A stretch of 64,000 nt of DNA, from contig LR746273.1 in the NCBI GenBank assembly GCA_902729315.2, forward strand, positions 3,511,001 to 3,575,000, given 5' to 3'. This stretch comes from Spirodela intermedia (lineage: Eukaryota > Streptophyta > Magnoliopsida > Alismatales > Araceae). The position numbers and the translations under genes are program-made. The notes under the pieces are model-generated. The model did no database searches and was not told the origin of the DNA. It saw only the letters and a program-made list of their open reading frames with translations. Shown one piece after another: positions 25,704-37,814 of the stretch (position 1 is the first letter of the stretch; the number at the start of each line of letters is the position of its first letter).

Positions 25704-27835
25704 CATACCTCAACATCACGGGCTTTAAAAAATAACTACTATATGGCAATTTTAAACTTTATAGTACAGCTTCCGTAAATTTTTCATTTAAAAATAACAA
25801 GAGCTAACGTTTTGGTATATTAATAATACTAATAATGATAATAATAATCGCACACATTAATTTCTTCATTAAAATAATAACTCAACCTCTAATTTTCTCT
25901 AGCATTAATGATCAAGCTTTCAAATAATTCCTTGACTTTTCAAAGAAGCCTTTATCACTTTTCGTTCAATATATCATTCATATCTACATCTTTTTCATTA
26001 TCATAGAGTTTCTCCCAGTATTATGAGGGAAAGTTTGCATATCTTGCCAATTTAATGATCTTAATACGTAGATCAGAACATACTCAGACAATTTAAACAA
26101 AATCATATGATTAAAAAATATTTTTTTCACAGAGAAAATATTAAAAATAAGGGTGAAATATGGGAGAGTAAATCAAAAACCATACTTCTACTCCTAAAAT
26201 TGATGAATTCAGAATGGCAATTGAAATTTTACTAAATAAATGATGGGATTTATGATCATCAAAAGGTTTTGAGATGCTGCTCTATGAGCTTAGGTTTCGT
26301 TGTTACATCTATCGATCATATATGGGTGAGAGAGGACACTCATGATTGGATAACCCAAATTCATTAATTCAAAAGAAATCAAACTAAGTAGCATAAACAA
26401 TAGAGGAATGTAATCTACAGAAATATGTGTGGATGTAACTCAAATATATTGATTAATTAACTTCACACATGTTCTCCATAAAAATGTAAATACTCCTATC
26501 TCTTTTCTAATCTTACTTGTAGAGGAATGTCATCAACTTTAGCAAGAACAAATGATGAGATGGATTCAAATAGGTCAAGTATGTGTATCCTTAATTGAGA
26601 GGCAACAACTGAAATGCATTTTTACCTACTAGAATATGAACTAATGTGTTTTCTCTCTTGGTAAGATGAAATATACAATTGTGAATGAAGCATAATTTTA
26701 TTATTTGTTTAGTGTATCATATCATTACTTAAATTAGAATGAAGGTTATTAACATAATTCTGCATGACAAGTGGTTTAAATTAAGGCTTCTTACTTGCCT
26801 ATTCAATAATTTAAGAAAAAAAATTAAATAATGAGTATTCAATAACCAAGAACAAATCTTAGGATGTTGTGTTTGAAAGCACTTTAAGATGCAATAGTGA
26901 CACACTTATGATCCTCAAGTCAAGAATCTCAAGCTTCTAGTGCATCAAATATAAATGCAGGATAATTATTGACCAACTCTAAGTTTTGAGTTTACTAATC
27001 TTGACTATCTATAACTTTCACCCTGAGAATTAAGTTCAAAGAGAAAATTTAGCCCAACAAGATTGTATGCATCATAACCATTTGCATTCACATTTTGCCC
27101 AACGAATTGTAGAGTGACAATACCAATTTACAAACCATTCACATGAGGGGTTTTAGATCATTTTAGTGAGTGCTTTGTGAAAAATTTCCCCTCTAAGGTA
27201 AGTTCTCATCATACATGGTGGCTTTTGGTACCTCTAGTATTATGGCATACATAATGCAATATACACATTGCATTCACTATACGAAGACATGATTGAAGCT
27301 AATATGATTAGAAAGAAAGAGTGGAGTGAAAGTTGTAAAATAAAAGATTAGTCATTTTCAAAATTCGAAATATATTCTTATGCATGTCAACTCAATTAGG
27401 ATTTTACTTGCCTATATTCTTCACACAAAGTATTAACAAACTAGGACTAGTACCCTTATATATTCCTCATTTTAAAAATATCCAAAGTAATTGTTTAGTT
27501 ATGAAACCTTGAATAATTTTTTGTGTTAATGAAAACATGCAATCACAAACATGTCGTTTAATGTTGCATAATAGAACAATACATTAAAGTTAATACTTTG
27601 ATATGTGAACTTTATGCTGCATAAAAATAGAGTGATCAACGACATGTCAGCTAACAAGAGCAGAGTTCTATGAGGCAACTACCCATCATCACAATGATGA
27701 GGAATGTGAATTTCTGAATGATATCATCTGAAAGGCTCTACTAGGTCTTTTGGTATGAGGAATTATGTGTTGCATGGCAGTTGAAGTTCTCTTCAGCTTG
27801 GAGATCATATTGGGTTTCTTGGTCAATGACTAGAC
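25704..27835. other. AT-rich intergenic DNA, no feature seen
   Basis: Very AT-rich, with stops in all frames and no recognised transposon protein motif. The part next to 25704 would hold distal PABN promoter sequence. Confidence 0.55.
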
Positions 27836-27872
27836 CTCTCTCTCTCCCTCTCTCCCTCTCTCTCTCTCTCGA
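27836..27872. repeat. CT-rich microsatellite
   Basis: CTCTCTCTCCCTCTCTCC-type repeat upstream of the protease pseudogene; more CT-rich words follow to about 27945. Confidence 0.85.
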
Positions 27873-28128
27873 TATAGATAAATATATGTTATTTGTCTCT
27901 ATCTCCATCCCTCACATTCTCTATCTCCATCTCTCTCTCTATCTGTTTACTGGTAAACAGATGGCTTCTTTCTTCAAGAAGAAGATGAAGAGGATGGCCA
28001 AGAAGAAGAGCTTACCCTTACTCACACTCTACTACCAACACCTAACATCATCTTCTACTTTCTTTTTCAGCAGGAATGATTCCTTTCATGCAAAAACTTA
28101 TAGCATGCCCCCCCCCCCCCAATCAACA

Positions 28129-28136
28129 CTATAAAG
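28129..28136 (+). promoter_or_regulatory. TATA-like box before the protease pseudogene
   Basis: CTATAAAG lies 67 bases above the likely ATG at 28203, normal promoter spacing. A C13 tract (28108-28120) lies directly upstream. The promoter may thus have outlived the gene. Confidence 0.5.
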
Positions 28137-28202
28137 GTAACTTATCTTCCTCGTTCAACCATCGAGACTATCCCTCCTGACAACATGCATACAATGAGTA
28201 AT

Positions 28203-28613
28203 ATGAAGACCTTTGTGCTATCAGCTTCTCTGGTGGTGGCCCTTGTCTCCTCAATGGAAGGCATCGACTTCAACATGAAAGACATGGAGTCAAATGAGAG
28301 CCTATCGACCCTTTACGAGAGGTGGAGGGAGAATATGGTGTCGTTGAGGGTGAAACAATGGCTCAAGAATGCTGGTGAACCAAACAACTAGGAGCTCAAG
28401 TAGCACTTCGACATCTTCAAGGAGAATATCAGCTTCACCCATGAGTTCAATAACAAGGACGAGCCTTACAAGTTGAAGCTCAACAAATTCATCGACATGC
28501 CGGAGGAGGAGTTCAGGACATTCATTGGCTTGGCAGGCAACGATGACCCAATGGTGGTCACTGGTGCAGCAAGTGGCGACAAGTTGTTTGAAATAATCAT
28601 AGAGGTGGAGTAG
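28203..28613 (+). pseudogene. Truncated papain-type cysteine endopeptidase (KDEL/CEP-like), prodomain only
   Basis: The frame opens MKTFVLSASLVVALVSSMEG, a signal peptide, and then reads as the I29 inhibitor prodomain of plant vignain/CEP-type proteases: ESLSTLYERWRENMVS, then [20 protein letters not shown], then [19 protein letters not shown]. Two in-frame TAG stops interrupt it (28389-28391 and 28401-28403), and the frame ends at 28611-28613. The mature catalytic domain (Cys, His, Asn and the C-terminal KDEL) is absent from the sequence that follows. ERFNIN-type spacing is damaged by the stops. Other possible starts are at 28185 and 28194. A dead 5' fragment is by far the best reading. Confidence 0.85.
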
Positions 28614-29874
28614 TTGACTAATATTTGTGCTCATGAACGTACATAAATTGGTTTACATGACAAAATAATTTAACATTTATTTATATTTTCTGTGACGTTT
28701 TGCTTACTCTTCTTTGACGAACTCAATGCTACGATGTTCTCCCCCAAGACATGTCCAACTTTAGCCATTTAGAAACATCAAATGGTAAGCAAAACTTGGA
28801 TATCAAGAGGAAAAAAATGCAATGCTCGACTAACCCATTGAATAAATATGCTTTTCCATTGGCATATAGATATTGTGAGACTCATATACTTATTTTCAAA
28901 AGATCCTTCATTACTCTCTCCAAACACAAATGCGTAGATAAACTATGACTAGGATTTTGGTTCCTATTGCCATCAACTAGAGAATCCAAGGACTACTGTG
29001 CTTTTAATAATAGTCACTCAAATAACAAGCCAAGTTAGATTTTCGTAATTTTAATTCACGAATGGAAACTCGACGATGGTTGATTTATCACTAGCCGAAA
29101 GTGACGAGTGTCGACACAATGACTCTCAATGATGCTTTGATTTGGTGTTGCATTGTTATGTGGTGAGTGACATTCAACTAGTTTGTATTGTAGAAGAAAA
29201 AGCACATCTCAACATATTCATGTTCATATGAAGCTTAAATATACGTCAAACTAAGATATCTTAGAGGATAGGCCAATAGCAACATCTCTTCTCTCTTGTG
29301 GTTTTCCATGATGTATAGGGACAGAAAAATAGAGGAGCAACATCAATTGTTTGATTATTGGTAATCATGATGCTTTCATATGAAAAGACGACTAACTAAT
29401 ATTAAAATATAAAAAAATAGGTCAACTAAGTCCCCAAAGTTCTAGTAATCCCCAAATCTGTATAATGATGTATGTGCTTTGTCCAACTAAAATAAATAAA
29501 TAAATTTGAAAGAGAATGTTCTACATATTGTTGGTGATCGATTTATGATACCCTTATGACATCACTTTATAAGAGTATTCATGTGCTTATTTTACTCTCT
29601 CATGTAAGCAGATGATCAGTGAGGGTTTGAATTTTATTAGAGTCAAAATTTATATTTTTATCTAATTAAGTCATGATTTTTTTACATATTGTTGGTGAAT
29701 GATTAAGTTGTCAGAATCACTCAATCATTAGTGAAAATTTCATTAATACGATTCGTGGAGTATTATTACTAAAATTGTCAAACGATTCTAAATGAAAGGA
29801 TCATGAATTTATTGAGTAAAAGATTTTCGATTGATCAACGAACAAGTCACTATCAAGAAGAGGACGATCTACTG
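28614..29874. other. AT-rich intergenic DNA, no feature seen
   Basis: No protease continuation and no other recognisable gene. A short repeated phrase, ACATATTGTTGGTGA, occurs near 29521 and 29687. Confidence 0.55.
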
Positions 29875-30721
29875 AGAGATGAGTCACCACCTATTGAGAG
29901 TGTATTAGATGTGATGAAGAGCCTCTTCTTATTGTGCAAACCTGAGGATGAAGCTCCTTAAGAAGTGCCCCACCTCCATCCAGCTTATCTCCATCACGTG
30001 ACACCTATTGGAGATCTAAAAAATTATTTTTTCACTCTGTCAAATGACAATTATTGGAGATGATTTGACAACTTACTCTATTAATTTCTAGACTTCACAA
30101 AAAGATCTAAAAATTATCCATATTGTCCTTATCCAAAGAGAGCCTTTGAGGTTGTAAGCATCACTCGATAATCTTCTCAAATATATAGAATTTCAGCAAT
30201 CATTGTCACGAGGTCAGAATTCTACTTTTCTTACTTTAAACTTAATTTTTATTTAATTTAGTAATACTTTGTGTAATTTTAAGTTTCAAAATTATTCTTC
30301 ACTAAATTAAAATTCTTTTAGCTTTTACAAAACTTAATTTGATTAATTAAGTCATATGTATCATTTACAGTCACTAAGCGGAACTCTATTTTCACTCGAT
30401 TCATGTTTGTTGGGTCACTCATGTCATCTTGACGTCTGCACCCTTATTTTTCTTTCTCATAAATTTTTAAATATATTTTATATTCATCATTTAGTCTAAA
30501 AATTATAAAAAAATATATTATTTTAAGAAAATTCTAAAATATTACCTTCTATTATCTTACATCTTTTGATCAATCTAAAAATTACCCACTATTTTTAGAA
30601 TATTTTATCAAATTATAATTAATTTATTTTTTATAAAATATTTTTAAAAATCTAAAAATTAGTTTTTTCTAGTTTTATAAATTTTAAATTTGTGTGATTT
30701 ATTATACAATGATTAAGTCAC
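29875..30721 (+). repeat. Large inverted repeat, left arm
   Basis: About 847 bases that match the reverse complement of 32651-33489 along the whole length, with many substitutions and small indels. Landmarks shared by both arms: CACCTCTTGAGAGT (outer end), GAACTCTATTTTTATC, TTTAGTCTAAAAATTATAAAA, and ATGATTAAGTCAC at the inner end. Similarity stops sharply after GATTAAGTCAC. No coding capacity was recognised. Confidence 0.8.
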
Positions 30722-31180
30722 ACCCATGACTTGTACTAGAAACTCTTCAACCTTAAGCATAAGGCATTGTGATTGAATTTCGTTATGAGTTTAAAATAAT
30801 TGTCATATTCCTTCCATAATTAGCACCCCTTGTTCTACAAGTCATTATGCTCAATGACTTGAATGTGATAGTTGCAGAGATCAAGATATTCAAGATCACT
30901 AGATTGAAGGAAATGTTGGACTTATCACAAATAGTAAAAAAATGTCTCTTACTTTATAAGGCATCATTAACCATGTATAAACATAGATTACTGCATCAAG
31001 TAGGACTCATTTAGGATAGGAAAACATAGATCATCACGATATTACTACAATATTACAATACATAGATATTTATATACCTTTGATAAATTTCTCTTTATTT
31101 GTGTTGGTTTATGTCTTTCTTAGAAGATTTGATTTATATCATGTAACAAGATTGGCAATCAATCTTGCTGCCTAATGTTT

Positions 31181-32096
31181 TGTGTTGAGGTTATGCTTTA
31201 ACAAGCCACTAGGTGATTGAGGACATCCATGAGTCCAGAAGAGTGGTTATGGGCCTAAAAGGAGTTGTGAACCTTTGGCCCATAATCACTTAAAAAGGGC
31301 ATTCATAAGTGAAAGAAGATCCACCGCCTATTTTTACTTAAGGAGTAGCACTCATCCAATGGTGGAGATTAAAACTTAAAGAGAAACACACCATAAGGAG
31401 GAGAAGTGATCCAAGGGAGGAGATTAAAAGATTGACGACCTAATCTCCATCCAAGGGCCAAGACTTATTATTGGAGGCGTGAAGCTCCAATGGTTTATTT
31501 TTAGGTTAAAGGGTGACAGCCGTTGGATCTCTTAACCTAATCTCTTGTAAGTGAGAGAGAGGGAAGGAGAGAGAGCAGCCGCCCTATTTAAACATGTAAT
31601 TACGAATTTCGTGGTTAGCTTTCATGGAATGGAACTTCAAGCAACAACTGTCCCATAAGGGTTTGAAGGGTCCCAAGCTCCTCATCTCATGCTTAAGAGG
31701 TGAGTTCATCTATTGATCATCAAATTCTTTGCCCTAAATGAGATTCCCTCCCATGGCTAGCAATGATCGCCTCCTCTTGGTGGAACTAAGGATTGAGACG
31801 TGGTGATAATCAGGTTGGCTCTATGGAAACTTATGATTTGGATGTTATAGATAAGATTTAGCTTTATTGGGTTCGTTCATATTACATAATCCTTGAGATT
31901 GTGTAATCATCTCCCATTCCATCATCTCTTATTTCTCATCATCTATCATTTGTAACCACAAGCTCAAGTTTCTTCCTCTTGTTTTCCCACATTCAAATCT
32001 TTGTCATCTCTAATCAATAATTGATAAATTTACATCCTAATTCACTGAGGAGATGACCTAACTCATCTTGTCTACATTTATTTTGGTGAATCAACA
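31181..32096 (+). mobile_element. Possible solo LTR inside the inverted repeat
   Basis: The segment opens TGTTGAGGTTATGC at about 31183, has promoter-like features (GA-rich leader, CTATTTAAAC near 31585, paired GGGCCT/GGCCCA words) and could end at GTGAATCAACA near 32096. TG...CA ends and an internal TATA box are LTR hallmarks. No matching 5-bp target duplication was found, so the borders are guesses. Confidence 0.3.
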
Positions 32097-32650
32097 TTTA
32101 ATCATGAATCTATGTCTATATTTTGATTGAGTAGATTGAGGCCTAACGACAGCTCTAATTTAGTTAATCACTACTCTAAGGCTATGTGAATGTCTTGACC
32201 TAGTAAATCACTCTAACTTGCACCACCCAAGTAGGAAGGTTAGAAGATTGACTAATCAACAAGCCAACAAACTAAAATCACTCAACAAAAATATTCATTA
32301 TATGACCACCATTTCCTCAATCACAACACACCCAAGGGTTAAGGTAATGATAGTAGCAACAAGAAGTGATTGTAGCTCACTAGAATTATCATATTGCAAG
32401 GCAAAAAGACTTAGGTTTCACTATGACAGGAAATTTAATTAGTCAATCACTACAAATAGATACTTTAATTGCTAGTAGTACATGAAGATAATATTAATGA
32501 CACTTCTAATCAAATAAGTAGAGAACTAGTGGAGGAAGCTCCTAGTGGAACAACTAAGACAATATCTCTATTGTAGGTAAAGGTCTCTCTTCATAGAGTC
32601 ACACTAGGTGTATCTACCCTTAGCATGCTAAAGATGAGAGTGATGATGAC

Positions 32651-33489
32651 GTGACTTAATCATTATATAATAAATTATGTAAATTTGAAATTTATAAAAT
32701 ATTAATTTTTTAGATTTTAAAATTATTTTAGAATAATTAATTTAATTATAATTAGATAAGAGATTCTAAAAATAGTGAAAAATTTCTAGGTCGATCATAG
32801 AGATGTAATATAATATTGATTTCATAATTTTTTTTAAAGAATATAATTTTTTATAATTTTTAGACTAAATAATAAAGATAAAATATATTTAAAATTTATG
32901 AAAAAGGAAAATAAGGGCACGGATGACAAAATGACGTCACTGACTTGATAAGCGTGAATTAGATAAAAATAGAGTTCTATCCACCGATTCTTACATAAGT
33001 AATTATAAATAATTTAATTGATCAAATTAAGATTTATAAAAGCTATAATAATCATATTTGACTTAATAATATTTTTGAAACTTGAAATCACACAAGTTAT
33101 CACTAAATTAAATAGAAATTAAGTTTACACCTAGATAGATATAGTTTTGGCCTTGCAATAACAATTATTATAATTCTATGTTCGAAAGGATTATCATGCA
33201 ATGTCTACAACCTTAAAAGCTCTCATTGGACAAGGATGATGCGCGTAATCTTTAAATCTTCTTACAAAGTTTAGAAATCAATGAAGTGAGTCAACAAATC
33301 ATTTTCGATGACTAACATCTAGCGGAGTGAAAAAATGATGACTTTATTGATCTCTAGTGGTTGTCACTTGATAAAAATATGCTAAATAGAGGTAGAGTAT
33401 GTCTTAGCGAGCTATATCTCCAATTCTATGTAGTAAGTGATGGCACTTTATCGCATTTGATATACTCTCAAGAGGTGTTGACTTATCTA
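32651..33489 (-). repeat. Large inverted repeat, right arm
   Basis: Reverse-complement partner of 29875-30721; the spacer between the arms is about 1.93 kb. The arm stops about 110 bases before the first recognisable gypsy pol sequence, so it may be part of that element's 5' region, with the left arm an inverted second copy. Confidence 0.8.
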
Positions 33490-33599
33490 ATTGTCTTGAA
33501 ACCACTACAAAAAACACCACCACAACACTTGTTAGACCATGCCTTATAGCTCAAGCTAGGAACAAAACTTCTTAGCATCCATCTCTTTTGGTACCCTCA

Positions 33600-36080
33600 T
33601 TCACAAAAAGATACATTGGAGAAATTAATAAAGAAGATGATATATACTATGTCATCCATCCTTCAATTAATTTATTCTCAAGCTCAACTCTACTTATTAA
33701 AAAAAAGACGAAAGTTATGATTATGTATAAATTATAAAACACTTAATTAGGTTATCAACTATTTCTCCATAAAGAACATAAATGAGCTCTTAGATGAATT
33801 ATATAAGATTACAATCTTCTCCAAGCTCGACTTACAATTAGGTTATTATCAAATTCGAATAAGATTAGAAGATTTTTTTTAAGACAACATTCATAACCCA
33901 TGAAGTGCACTATGAATTCATGGTGATGCCTTTTTTATTGAAGAATATATTAGTCACATTTCAGACCCTACTAAATCAGGTACTTCATCCACATCTTTGC
34001 AAAATCATCTTAATATTTTTTGATGACATCTAGTTTATAGCATGATTGAGGCAGATCTCCACTTGGAGAAGATTTTCTCATTATTGTAGTCAAACTAGCT
34101 CAACTTAAATTATAAGAAGAGCTCATTCAACCATCAAAAAATTAAATTCTTAGGACATTGGGTCTCAGCACAAGTGGTGAAAGCTAACAAAAATAGAGTA
34201 TTAATGATGAGAGAGTAGAGGATGCCTACCTCCTAAGGCATTACGTAAATTCCTTGACCGAACAAGATATTAACATAAGTTTATCACCAATATGCCAACA
34301 TCTTTTGACCACTACATCAACTACTCAAGAAAGATAGATTTATATGAACCAATACAATAGAAGAGGCCTTTCAATACCTCAAGACTGTTAGAAGCTCAAC
34401 ACTAGTACTAATATTATCAAAAAAATTAAAACCCTTTGAGTTGGAGACATACATTGTAGTAGGAAATTAGACTAGTATTAATACACCAAAAGAGAGGTAG
34501 TACTTATTTTAGTCAGGTGTTATCTTTGATGAATCATGCCAAACCCATATATAAGAGGGAATTAATGACCATAGCGTTGGTAATCCAAAAGTTGTGCCAT
34601 TACTTAATTAGATAATAATTTATCATCTATATAGATCAATATCGCTTGAATTTCCTACTATAACAAAATAGATGTCGTCACAATATCAAAAATTGATTTT
34701 TAGATTGATTGAAATCAAATACAAAAAAGAATTGACCACTATTATGGTGGATGCCTAATCAAAAATAGCTTCTACTCAAGACCTATAAGTAATGGTGTTG
34801 ACATACCCCTCTCATTAATTCAGTCTTATTACTCCTTGGTCCAAAGTTACTATGTTATAAAGACAGTGGTTACTATGTTGGCTTCTATACCTATCCTTAC
34901 ACTTTTAGAAGAATAGACTGACATGGTAATAGAAAGACACTCTAAATTTTTAGAGTTCTTACAAAAGAGTTACCAAGGAATTATTTAAACTAATAATGAA
35001 GAAGTTAATATAAGAGTTTGTTACAAATTATCTAATTTGTTCTAACTAACAATTGACTCTCTAATGTTAGTAGAACTCTTGTAACCACTATATAGACAAG
35101 GTTAGATATGAGATATTCATTGACTTTATAAAAATACTACCTACCTTTCAAGATAAAAATATTATATTTGTGGTGATGGATTGGCTAACCAAATATGTTC
35201 TTTTTTTTCAGTCATCACCCATTCTCAGCTCTAGACATCATTTGTTTGCATGAAATCTTTAAGACCATCACATCAAAGCATGACAAAGTTTTTCTTAGAG
35301 AATTCTAATGTGAAGTTCATCCATTTTAGGGCACTAAACTCAAAAAAACTACCAAATTCCACCTAGATACCAATGAACAAATAAAAAAGTAAACAAGTGT
35401 CTAGAGGCTTATATACATTGCTTTACTTCTAGCAAGACAAATTAGTGGAGAATGTCGGTACAATGGGCCAAGTTATATTATAACACCTCCTTCCACTAGT
35501 CACTCTAGGCTACACCTTTTTGGGTTCCATACGAAAGAGATTTGCCTCCTATCTTAACCTTTAAATCTCAACCCACTATGTTATTAGTAGTGGAACAACA
35601 ATTGATAAATTAGGACGCAATGTTAAATACCTTAAAGGTGCACTTATTTCAAGTTCAAGCTTAAATAAAAGACTATGTTGATAAACACTGACAAGAGGTG
35701 GAATATATGGTAGGCAAGTAAGTCTATATCAAACTCTAGCCATAATGCATGAAGTTTTTGGCTAGGGACCACAATGAAAAACTTGGCCCACATCATTCTA
35801 ATCCATAAGAGATCACAATATATTGAGAATGTGGCTTATTACCTCCAACTTCCTTTAACATACAAATTTTACAATATGTTTTATGTTCGCAAGTCAAGAA
35901 GGCATTTGGTGCACAACAAAAAGGTCAAGCACTTTCACCAATGTAAACTATGTGGGGATCAAAAATTCTCGTACAATGGAAGGACCTTTCCTTATTTGAA
36001 GCCACTTGGGAGTAGAGCCAATATATTCAATGTCTTTTTCCCAGCCTACACCTTGGGGACAAAGTGTTAAAAGTAGTGGG
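33600..36080 (+). mobile_element. Decayed Ty3/gypsy (chromovirus-like) pol
   Basis: Read across frameshifts and many stops, the plus strand gives the pol blocks in family order. The segment before the RT (near 33690) is recognisable; YEFMVMPF lies at about 33910-33935; the RT catalytic block appears as IFFDDI near 34010-34030. RNase H-like sequence follows. An integrase block, FVVMDWLTKYVLFF, lies at about 35155-35205. The end reads ILVQWKDLSLFEATWE (about 35966-36013) and then HLGDKV, the chromodomain-like C-terminus of chromoviruses. No intact frame, gag or paired LTR was identified. It cannot be active by itself. Confidence 0.85.
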
Positions 36081-37153
36081 GGGTAGTGCCAACCCCCTAT
36101 GCCTGACTTATAATTGTAGGAAGACCAAAGGCTAGCTCAATATAAGAAGCAATGACCTAAGTCACTTGTAAGGGAAATGACTATGAGTAAAAAGAGGGAG
36201 TAAGAGAAAAGGAAAGAGGTTGGGGTGGCTTGAAGCCATCTCCCCTCCCCCCTCCCCTTTTCTCTTCTTGATATTTTCTTGTTCAAAATTCAGGTTAAAG
36301 ATTGTCATTTAGTTTATCTTCATGATCTCCAATCTAGTGTCCTTAAAAGAATAGTTCAAACAAAGAAATACTCACTCATTATATTTTCAAAAATTTAGCT
36401 CATTTTAGAGGGAGAAGCCCAAGAATTTAGAATTAGTCTTGTTTGACATACATGTCTACAAAGCCAAGAATTCCAAAAGATGCAAGAAATGCTACAAGCC
36501 CGATGATTTGAAACCTTTTCCCCCTTTTTTACATGCTCTATTTTCATGTGAGAAGGCAACCAATCTTGGTATTCCTTACTTCAAAACTTTTAAAATCACA
36601 TTCTTTTAATAAAATACATCCCTCTAGGCATAATGATCTAAATATCATTTTCTAAGGACTTTATGTATAAACATATCAGAGTTGTCAATAGGCAAAGAAA
36701 TTTTGAATGTGATTGTGATGAGTTTCTTGTGGAAATGAAAGCCCTTCACCCCTTACAAGTGCCTCAATTTTGTGTGTAACATTTGTGCCTTGGAAAAGTG
36801 CCATGGAACCCATACGCCATTGTTATATGGATTTTTTTCTCATTAAAGCAAAAAAGTCCAATGTGAAAATTTTCTTAGAATACACTTTTAAATGATAATC
36901 AATGGAGTAGCAATGTAAAACTCCATTTGCACCAGTCTAGGGAGGCCTATCTGCCCTCACTTTGAGGTCGTAGTATTTTCATTGGGCTGTTCTGTGCTGT
37001 AAACAAAGTCCTAAATTTTCAGGTTTGAGTGAATTCCCAACTAAATTTGGGATTTAACTTTTCTAATGATCAGCAAAACACTTAAAAAATGAGCTCTAAT
37101 CTAGACACATGGCATGGAGAACTAAGCTAAGCTTGTCCCTCGATTTATACCTC

Positions 37154-37156
<3 letters not shown>
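36081..37156. other. Flank of the gypsy remnant; AT-rich
   Basis: A purine-rich stretch (about 36180-36225) followed by a C-rich one could be the polypurine-tract/LTR area of the element. I could not define an LTR. Nothing else is supported up to the GA repeat. Confidence 0.45.

Positions 37157-37186
<30 letters not shown>
37157..37186. repeat. (GA)15 microsatellite
   Basis: Thirty bases of perfect GA at the border between AT-rich DNA and the GC-rich upstream region of the AIPP2-like gene. Confidence 0.95.
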
Positions 37187-37190
<4 letters not shown>

Positions 37191-37215
37191 CGGCGTTATA
37201 GGTTTATCATGTCTT

Positions 37216-37249
37216 TGGGCCTCACTCTGTGGAGGCCCAGTATGGCCCA
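37216..37249. promoter_or_regulatory. Cluster of TGGGCC/GGCCCA (site II-type) words
   Basis: TGGGCC at 37216-37221 and GGCCCA at 37234-37239 and 37244-37249. Such elements are bound by TCP factors in promoters of housekeeping plant genes (family knowledge). They lie about 560 bases above the TATA-like site, so a link to the AIPP2-like gene is only likely. Confidence 0.4.
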
Positions 37250-37479
37250 AACAGGGATGATAGATATTTGGGTTTACCGACCCATTAAGACGGCGTTAAT
37301 CACAACACCCGCAGGTGAGGACAAGGAAGTTGCGTAAATGGCCCGTCGGAAATTCCCGCAATACCCCTCAACGGTTCCGGATGTACGTCTCCCCCACGCA
37401 TGAGGAAAACGCATCGCATGAGCTTTCACTACCGTCACGACCGTACACCCCTGTTCGCGCTCCGTCGACGGATTTTCTA

Positions 37480-37485
37480 CACGTG
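37480..37485. promoter_or_regulatory. G-box CACGTG
   Basis: A perfect palindromic G-box upstream of the AIPP2-like gene; a second CACGTG lies at 38279-38284 in the presumed leader. These are typical bHLH/bZIP sites. Confidence 0.4.
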
Positions 37486-37614
37486 GCATTAGTCCTCACA
37501 TCTCCAACGTGTGGGTGATCGACTGGCACAGGTGGGATCCTTGGAGTCGGGTTACCTGCGGTGAGCACAAACGATGGACGTCCCGGCGGGGGGAATCCGT
37601 CGATGAAGTACCCG

Positions 37615-37640
37615 GGTGGGGGATGGGGGGGGGGGGGGGG
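37615..37640 (+). repeat. G-tract with G16 run
   Basis: GGGTGGG, GGA, T and then 16 G lie on the plus strand upstream of the AIPP2-like gene. The composition could fold as a G-quadruplex. Confidence 0.85.
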
Positions 37641-37804
37641 TCCGGCAATTAATAAAACCAGCTTTCTCCCTGGGAGTGGTAAATGAGATGGTGAGGTTAT
37701 CTGCCTGTCACCCGCGTTATCCCTTTCTCTTCGTGGAGTTCGCGGCCTGTAATCAGGGCGTTGATGGGGAGGTCAAGGTAAGGTCACCGTCCAACCCGTA
37801 ACCT

Positions 37805-37814
37805 CTATTTAAAT
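37805..37814 (+). promoter_or_regulatory. TATA-like box of the AIPP2-like gene
   Basis: CTATTTAAAT about 590 bases above the first ATG, followed by a GA-rich leader (37876-37910). The leader may contain an intron, since an acceptor-like CTCCACAG occurs at about 37934-37941. Confidence 0.45.

Noticed and set aside
31181-32096. A 5-bp target-site duplication flanking the LTR-like segment
   Set aside because: The bases on either side (TTTTG or TGTTT against TTTAA) do not match under any border I tried.
37157-37186. CRISPR-like or other spaced repeat arrays
   Set aside because: All regular repeats seen are simple microsatellites or plant minisatellites without unique spacers.
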